Positions 58,111 to 64,000 of a stretch of 64,000 nt of DNA are shown one piece after another (the first letter of the stretch is position 1; each line of letters starts with the position of its first letter). This stretch comes from Mycolicibacterium austroafricanum (GTDB lineage: Bacteria > Actinomycetota > Actinomycetes > Mycobacteriales > Mycobacteriaceae). The notes below the pieces were generated by a model that was not told the origin of the DNA, made no database searches, and saw only the letters and a list, made by a program, of their open reading frames with translations. Location: positions 353,321 through 417,320 of the forward strand of contig NZ_HG964453.1 of the NCBI RefSeq assembly GCF_000612725.1. Direction: 5' to 3'. Made by a program: the position numbers and the translations under genes.

Positions 58111-59055
58111 GTGCTGTTGCAGCACCTGGACTATCTCCTGGCGCTCGCCGCGGAGCGCCACTTCGGACGGGCGGCCGCGCGCTGTCATGTGAGTCAACCG
58201 ACGCTGTCGGTGGCGATCCGCCGACTGGAGCGTGACCTGGGCATCGTCATCGTGCAGCGCGGGCATCGCTTCGAGGGCTTCACCGAAGAGGGCCGCCGCG
58301 TGGTGACCTGGGCTCAGCGGATCATCGCCGAACGCGACGAGATGCTCGCCGACCTCGAGCGGATGCGCGGACGGTTGACCGTCACGGCCCGGGTCGGTGC
58401 GATTCCGACCGCGGTGCCCGCCAGTCCGTTCATCACCGCGGAGTTTCTGCACCGGAACCCGGCGGCCTCGGTGCGCATCGAGGCGCTGTCGTCACGCGAG
58501 ATCGCCAGGCGGTTGGCCGATTTCGAGATCGATGCCGGGTTGACGTATCTCGATGACGAAGCGCCCCCGGGCACGCGATCGGTCGAGCTGTACCGGGAGC
58601 AGTACGTCCTGGTGGCCCCCGAGGATCACCGGCTGATGGAGCACCCCGAGGTGACCTGGACGGACGCCGCAACGATGGAGCTGTGCGTACTGACCACCAC
58701 GATGCGCAACCGGCGCATCCTCGATGCCAACATGGCCGCCGAGGGCGTCAGCTACCGTCCCGCAGTGGAAGCCGACTCGGTCGATGCTCTCTACGCCCAC
58801 CTGACGCACTCGCGCCGGGCGACGATCGCCTCCACGGCTTGGCTGCCGCAGCTGGGTGTGCCGCAGGGTTTCGCCGCGCGGCCGATGGTCCAGCACGGTC
58901 CTCGTCCGGCGATCGGGTTGGTCGTACTGGACCGCGCGCCGACGTCGATCGTGGCGGCCGCGCTCGTCGCGGTGGCCGCCGACATCGACCTGGGAAGCCG
59001 GATCGGCAACATGTGGAGTGAGATGACCGCTGTAACACGCGGACCGAGGCTTTGA
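58111..59055 (+). CDS. LysR-family transcriptional regulator
   Basis: A 314-residue LysR protein. The HTH is HFGRAAARCHVSQPTLSVAIRRLE (about 16-40), and a co-inducer domain from about 90 to 300 follows. GTG 58111 has GGGGAG upstream. It is placed divergently from the FdhF-type operon with a shared palindrome, so it probably controls that operon and itself. Confidence 0.9.
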   Translation: MLLQHLDYLLALAAERHFGRAAARCHVSQPTLSVAIRRLERDLGIVIVQRGHRFEGFTEEGRRVVTWAQRIIAERDEMLADLERMRGRLTVTARVGAIPTAVPASPFITAEFLHRNPAASVRIEALSSREIARRLADFEIDAGLTYLDDEAPPGTRSVELYREQYVLVAPEDHRLMEHPEVTWTDAATMELCVLTTTMRNRRILDANMAAEGVSYRPAVEADSVDALYAHLTHSRRATIASTAWLPQLGVPQGFAARPMVQHGPRPAIGLVVLDRAPTSIVAAALVAVAADIDLGSRIGNMWSEMTAVTRGPRL

Positions 59056-59094
59056 CGCTCACGTAACAAGTTCGGCATCGACCGTTCCTAGGGT
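59032..59094 (+). promoter_or_regulatory. Promoter region of the type III glutamine synthetase
   Basis: A TAGGGT -10 box lies at 59089-59094, giving a leader of about 50 bases. Two GTAAC half-sites at 59032-59036 and 59063-59067 resemble the GTnAC half of GlnR boxes, though the second half-site is poor. Nitrogen control is plausible but weakly supported. Confidence 0.35.
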
Positions 59095-59151
59095 GGGTCG
59101 GTCAACCGTCCGAGAAAGCAGCTGCGGACGACGCACCGATGAGGAAGTCCA

Positions 59152-61329
59152 TTGAGCGGTAATGCAGTCCGTCTGCAGGCGATCAACAACGTTGAGGCCT
59201 ATGTTCCCCCGGCGATCAGCTTCGACCCGACCGAGGCGCCCGGCCAGATCTTCGGCTCCAACGTGTTCACCAAGGCCGAGATGCAGCTACGGCTGCCCAA
59301 GTCGGTGTACAAGTCCGTCGTCGCGACGATCGAGAAGGGCGCCAAGCTCGACCCGGCGATCGCCGACGCCGTCGCCTCGGCGATGAAGGACTGGGCGCTG
59401 TCGAAGGGGGCCACCCACTACGCCCACGTCTTCTATCCCATGACCGGCCTGACCGCCGAGAAGCACGACAGCTTCCTCGAACCCATCTCCGACGGCGAGA
59501 CCCTCGCCGAGTTCGCGGGCAAGACGCTGATCCAGGGTGAGCCGGACGCGTCGAGCTTCCCGTCCGGGGGCCTGCGGAGCACGTTCGAGGCGCGCGGCTA
59601 CACGGGCTGGGACGTCACCAGCCCCGCCTACATTCTGGAGAACCCGAACGGCAACACGCTGTGCATCCCGACGGTGTTCGTGTCGATGACCGGCGAGGCA
59701 CTCGACTACAAGACCCCGCTGCTGCGCAGCCAGCAGGCGATGGGCGTCCACGCCGAGCGGATCCTGGCGCTGTTCGGCCACGACAACCTGCAGAAGGTGG
59801 TGTCGTTCTGCGGCCCCGAGCAGGAGTACTTCCTCGTCGACCGGCACTTCTTCCTGGCCCGGCCCGACCTGGTGAACTCCGGCCGGACGTTGTTCGGCGC
59901 CAAACCGCCCAAGGGTCAGGAGTTCGACGACCACTACTTCGGCGCCGTCCCCGAGCGGGTGCTCGGCTTCATGATGGACACCGAGCGGGAACTGTTCAAG
60001 CTCGGGATCCCGGCCAAGACCCGCCACAACGAGGTCGCCCCGGCGCAGTTCGAGGTGGCGCCGATGTTCGAGCGCGCCAACATCGCCTCCGACCACCAGC
60101 AGCTGCTGATGACGGTGTTCAAGACGGTCGCCAAGAAGCACGGCATGGAATGCCTGTTCCACGAGAAGCCGTTCGCCGGTGTCAACGGGTCGGGCAAGCA
60201 CGTCAACTTCTCGGTCGGCAACGCCGACCTGGGGTCACTGCTGGTGCCCGGCGACACCCCGCACGAGAACGCGCAATTCCTGGTGTTCTGCGCCGCGATC
60301 ATCCGTGCGGTGCACAAATTCGGCGGGTTGCTCAGGGTCTCCGTGGCCTCGGCGACCAATGATCACCGCCTCGGCGCCAACGAGGCGCCCCCGGCGATCA
60401 TCTCGATCTTCCTCGGCGAGCAGCTGGCCGACGTGTTCGATCAGATCGCCAAGGGCGCGGCGACGTCGTCGAAGGGCAAGGGCGTCATGCACATCGGCGT
60501 CGACACGCTGCCCACGCTGCCGACCGATCCGGGTGACCGCAACCGCACCAGCCCGTTCGCGTTCACCGGCAACCGGTTCGAGTTCCGCGCCCCCGGCTCC
60601 GGTCAGACCGTCGCCGTGCCGATGATCATCCTCAACACGATCATGGCGGATTCGTTCGACTACATGGCGACCGCGCTGGAGAAGGCCGTTGCCGGCGGGG
60701 TGGATTTCGACAGCGCCGTGCAGACGCTGCTCACCGAGATCATCACCGAGCACGGCGCGGTCGTGTTCAACGGGGACGGTTACTCGGAGAACTGGCAGAT
60801 CGAAGCGGCCGAGCGCGGTTTGCCGAATCTCAAGACCACGCTCGACGCGATTCCCGAGCTGATCAAGCCCGCCGCCGTCGAGGTGTTCGAGCGCTACGGC
60901 GTGTTCAGCGAGCGTGAGCTGCACAGTCGGTACGAGGTGCGTCTGGAGCAGTACGCGCTGACGATCGCGGTCGAGGCGAAGCTCGCGCTGGAGCTCGGAA
61001 CGACGGTGATCCTGCCCGCGGCGATCCGCTACCAGACCGAGCTGGCGCAGAACGTCGCCACGCTCAAGGCGGCCGGCATGGATGCCGATACCACGCTGCT
61101 GCAGGCGGTTTCGGCGCCCATCGCCGAGCTGACCACCGCTCTGGGAGCGCTCAAGGCCGCATTGTCGGGGCACGCCGGCGAGGCCGCGCTCGACGAGGCC
61201 ACGCACGCCCAGCAGGCGCTGCTACCGGCGATGGAGGCAGTCCGTACTGCCGCCGACACGCTGGAAACCGTTGTCGCCGACGATCTCTGGCCACTGCCGA
61301 CCTACCAGGAGATGCTCTACATCCTCTGA
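59152..61329 (+). CDS. Glutamine synthetase type III
   Basis: A 725-residue GSIII, much longer than GSI (about 470). It makes glutamine from glutamate, ammonium and ATP. Family features: FGSNVFT near the start, the catalytic [10 protein letters not shown], then [16 protein letters not shown] and [11 protein letters not shown], all in the catalytic fold, and a C-terminal helical domain (about 600-725). The start is TTG 59152, chosen because GAGGAAG lies 6 bases upstream. It is an extra GS to the GlnA1 type, probably for ammonium use. Confidence 0.93.
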   Translation: MSGNAVRLQAINNVEAYVPPAISFDPTEAPGQIFGSNVFTKAEMQLRLPKSVYKSVVATIEKGAKLDPAIADAVASAMKDWALSKGATHYAHVFYPMTGLTAEKHDSFLEPISDGETLAEFAGKTLIQGEPDASSFPSGGLRSTFEARGYTGWDVTSPAYILENPNGNTLCIPTVFVSMTGEALDYKTPLLRSQQAMGVHAERILALFGHDNLQKVVSFCGPEQEYFLVDRHFFLARPDLVNSGRTLFGAKPPKGQEFDDHYFGAVPERVLGFMMDTERELFKLGIPAKTRHNEVAPAQFEVAPMFERANIASDHQQLLMTVFKTVAKKHGMECLFHEKPFAGVNGSGKHVNFSVGNADLGSLLVPGDTPHENAQFLVFCAAIIRAVHKFGGLLRVSVASATNDHRLGANEAPPAIISIFLGEQLADVFDQIAKGAATSSKGKGVMHIGVDTLPTLPTDPGDRNRTSPFAFTGNRFEFRAPGSGQTVAVPMIILNTIMADSFDYMATALEKAVAGGVDFDSAVQTLLTEIITEHGAVVFNGDGYSENWQIEAAERGLPNLKTTLDAIPELIKPAAVEVFERYGVFSERELHSRYEVRLEQYALTIAVEAKLALELGTTVILPAAIRYQTELAQNVATLKAAGMDADTTLLQAVSAPIAELTTALGALKAALSGHAGEAALDEATHAQQALLPAMEAVRTAADTLETVVADDLWPLPTYQEMLYIL

Positions 61330-61346
61330 GGCCGCCTTGTCCGAAT

Positions 61347-61376
61347 CCGGCGGCCCCGGGCATCCGGGGCCGCCGG
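61347..61376 (+). terminator. Intrinsic terminator of the glutamine synthetase gene
   Basis: CCGGCGGCCCCGG (61347-61359) pairs perfectly with CCGGGGCCGCCGG (61364-61376) around a 4-base loop. There is no U tract, as is common in mycobacteria. It lies 17 bases after the stop. Confidence 0.8.
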
Positions 61377-61435
61377 AGGGTAGGGCGGGCAGGGCGACGT
61401 CGCGGCGCGGTGTTCGGCCGCGTAACGTCGCCGCC

Positions 61436-62056
61436 ATGCGCACTGTCGAGGTCTTCGCCGACGTCTTGTGTCCGTTCACCCACGCCGGGCTGCGCACGCT
61501 GGTCGACCGGCGCGACCGTCACGGCCTCACCGAACCGCACCTGCGGATCCGGGCCTGGCCGCTCGAGCTGATCAACGGCAAGCCGCTCGACCCGCACCAC
61601 GTCGAAGCGGAGATCTCCGCGCTGCGCGCGTCGGTACGGCCCGACCTGTTCGCCGGGTTCTCTGTCGACGCCTTCCCGACCACCTCGATGGCGGCGTTCG
61701 CGGTGACGGCCGCGGCAGACCGCACCGGCGATTCCGTGCTGATCGAGCAGGTCGGCCTGGCGTTGCGCAACGCCGTCTTCGAGGAGGGGCTCGACATCGG
61801 TCGACCCGAGGTCGTCGAGGAGATCGCCGGCCGCTTCGGCCTGCAACCGCTCGACGCCGAGGCCACGTCCACCGCGGTCCGCGCCGACTGGGACGAGGGC
61901 CGCACCCGCGGGGTGGTCGGCTCGCCGCACTTCTTCACCGAAGACGGCGGAAGCTGGTTCTGCCCCAGCCTGGCCATCAGCCGCGACGACGTCGGCAACT
62001 TCGTCATCGCCTGGAAAGGGGACACGGAGGCATTCGTCGACCACGTCTTCGGCTGA
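61436..62056 (+). CDS. DsbA-family protein (FrnE-like) with single active-site Cys
   Basis: A 206-residue thioredoxin-fold protein. The active site reads DVLCPFTHAG: Cys12 is kept and the second Cys is Thr15, so it cannot form an intra-site disulfide. The cis-Pro region RGVVGSPHFF is present. It is probably a monothiol reductase or isomerase in the cytosol (no signal peptide). ATG 61436 follows a TAACGT -10 box (61423-61428) by 7 bases, likely leaderless. Confidence 0.82.
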   Translation: MRTVEVFADVLCPFTHAGLRTLVDRRDRHGLTEPHLRIRAWPLELINGKPLDPHHVEAEISALRASVRPDLFAGFSVDAFPTTSMAAFAVTAAADRTGDSVLIEQVGLALRNAVFEEGLDIGRPEVVEEIAGRFGLQPLDAEATSTAVRADWDEGRTRGVVGSPHFFTEDGGSWFCPSLAISRDDVGNFVIAWKGDTEAFVDHVFG

Positions 62057-62077
62057 GCCGACCGTGATCCTTCTCGA

Positions 62078-62410
62078 TCAGACGACGGTGCCGGCCGAGC
62101 CGTCGTCGCGGATCACGGGTCGTCCTGCCTCCCGCCATGCCTTCATGCCGCCGACGAGGTTGTAGACGGTGACCCCGGCGGCCGCAAGTTTCTTTGCCGC
62201 TGAACTTGATCTGTTGCCCGACCGGCACACCGCGACAACTGGCGAGGTGGTGTCGAAGCTGCGCGGGTCGAGGTCACCCAGTCGCACGTGAACTGCGCCG
62301 GGAGCATGTCCGGCTGACCACTCGTTGTCCTCGCGGACGTCGAGCAGGATGGCGCCGGCGCCGTCGACAAGCCCCGTCGCCCCGGTCGGATCGACTTCAA
62401 GTACGTCCAT
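62078..62410 (-). CDS. Rhodanese-like sulfurtransferase
   Basis: A 110-residue single rhodanese domain with active-site Cys62 in VAVCRSGNRS and the family start LLDVREDNEWSAGHAPGAVHV. It moves sulfane sulfur between thiols. ATG 62410 is chosen because AAAGGAAAGG lies upstream; an ATG at 62464 has no ribosome-binding site. It is the last gene of the minus-strand set with a CsoR/CstR repressor and a TauE-like transporter, which fits a persulfide or sulfite detoxification role. Confidence 0.88.
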   Translation of the reverse strand: MDVLEVDPTGATGLVDGAGAILLDVREDNEWSAGHAPGAVHVRLGDLDPRSFDTTSPVVAVCRSGNRSSSAAKKLAAAGVTVYNLVGGMKAWREAGRPVIRDDGSAGTVV

Positions 62411-62508
62411 TTGTCGGGCCTTTCCTTTCATGCGGATTGCAGACTCAATGTCGGCTTCGGACATCTGCGTGGTGCAGCGATGGGAATTGCGTTGTTCGTC
62501 AAGTCATT

Positions 62509-63156
62509 TCACTTCGATTCTGTGTCGGTGACCGCTGTGGCCGCTTGACCCGGCGCCTGCGGAGACCAACCTTGGTCGGGGTCCCACGGTTGGACGTGGA
62601 GGAGCACGTCGACGGCCTGACGGTCGCCCTGTGGCCTGAGCAGATGCGCCATTTCGACGACGCGCAGCCCCTGGCTTGCCCGCGCGAGATCGGCCAGGCC
62701 GGGCAGGATCGCGGGGTCTGCCGGTCCTCCGACGCCGTAGACGAAGTTCTCCAGGGCGTGGCCGAGGTAGAGCAGATGCCCGCCGGGGCGCAGCCAGGTC
62801 GCCGCGGTGGCGATGACCGCGACCAGTTCGTCGATCGGTAGATGCAGGAAGCTGATGACCACCAGGTCCGCACGCTTCTCGGGTTGCCAGTTTCTGACGT
62901 CGCCGACGGTGTACGAGATGTTCTCGCTGTCATCCACGCCTTTCGCCACTTCGATGGCCACCGGCGAGAAGTCGACCGCCTCGACGTCCCAACCGGACTC
63001 GGCCAGGTACCGCGCGTTGCGGCCATCGCCGCAGGCGAGATCGATGGCACGCCCAGGCCGCAGCGCTGCGTAGCGTGCCATCAGTGCGCATGGCGGCGTT
63101 GAGCCCCAAGGGTGTTCGACGCTGGCGTAGCGCTCATCCCACACAGACGAATCCAT
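62509..63156 (-). CDS. Class I SAM-dependent methyltransferase
   Basis: A 215-residue Rossmann methyltransferase: motif I AIDLACGDGRNARYLAE, motif II region VEAVDFSPVAI, and YTVGDVRNWQ. The substrate is unknown; its sequence resembles TehB or thiopurine-type methyltransferases. ATG 63156 has AAAGG upstream. Its place between CsoR/CstR and rhodanese suggests a sulfur-related or electrophile-related substrate, which is inference. Confidence 0.85.
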   Translation of the reverse strand: MDSSVWDERYASVEHPWGSTPPCALMARYAALRPGRAIDLACGDGRNARYLAESGWDVEAVDFSPVAIEVAKGVDDSENISYTVGDVRNWQPEKRADLVVISFLHLPIDELVAVIATAATWLRPGGHLLYLGHALENFVYGVGGPADPAILPGLADLARASQGLRVVEMAHLLRPQGDRQAVDVLLHVQPWDPDQGWSPQAPGQAATAVTDTESK

Positions 63157-63201
63157 CGCTGCGGCCTTTCATCGAGGGTCGAGTTCCCGCGTTCGGCGGG
63201 G

Positions 63202-64000
<799 letters not shown>

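Overview
The window is a high-GC actinobacterial chromosome segment, almost certainly from a fast-growing Mycobacterium (Mycolicibacterium). Support: the clpP1-clpP2-clpX set with trigger factor, plsB2, glbO, a large NAD-glutamate dehydrogenase, an EspA/EspE-like protein, and many start codons placed 6-8 bases after a TANNNT box (leaderless promoters, common in mycobacteria). From memory, the gene order follows the M. tuberculosis block Rv2484c to Rv2457c in inverted orientation, with lineage-specific insertions.

Layout. 1-2 kb: 3' part of an alpha/beta hydrolase gene, tRNA-Arg(TCT), and a remnant of a PD-(D/E)XK-type gene. 2.1-9.6 kb: a lipid operon joined by GTGA overlaps (WS/DGAT acyltransferase, HAD-PlsC fusion, PlsB2), then a CopD/CtaG membrane protein. 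9.6-18.2 kb: single-stranded DNA-binding protein with a structured leader, EttA, NAD-glutamate dehydrogenase, thioesterase and a conserved hypothetical. 18.3-22.6 kb (minus): truncated haemoglobin, a large LuxR-type ATPase regulator and a catalase-like protein. 22.8-31.9 kb: HNH protein, small membrane protein, DUF5130-like protein, an EspA/EspE-like protein coupled to an exported protein, a second HNH protein, PepN, an Rv2466c-type oxidoreductase, a cytosine deaminase-like protein coupled to a 2OG-Fe(II) oxygenase, a 27-bp minisatellite and RpiB. 32-38.7 kb: a probably inactive allophanate-hydrolase homologue, Nei-type glycosylase, CPA1 antiporter, a Gly-rich membrane protein, and a divergent acyltransferase/TetR pair.

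38.8-46.25 kb is a decayed genomic island inserted in the tRNA-Gly(TCC) gene. It has a 41-bp att-like direct repeat at its ends, a DUF4062 gene split by an IS21-family element, a tyrosine integrase gene broken by an IS3-family element, an amber codon and a frameshift, a 31-codon ORF with a strong ribosome-binding site, and an ETEC_3214-like membrane protein.

46.4-51.9 kb: tRNA-Pro(TGG), tig, clpP1, clpP2, a PPOX-fold protein, a secreted Gly/Pro-rich protein and clpX, which form the Clp proteolysis core. 52.1-54.7 kb: two tandem glycosyltransferases. 54.8-59.1 kb: fdhD, an FdhF/YdeP-type molybdo-enzyme and a divergent LysR regulator with a perfect palindrome between them. 59.2-62.1 kb: type III glutamine synthetase and a DsbA-like protein. 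62.1-64 kb (minus): a likely sulfur or persulfide operon (TauE-like transporter, CsoR/CstR-type repressor, methyltransferase, rhodanese), cut by the window edge.
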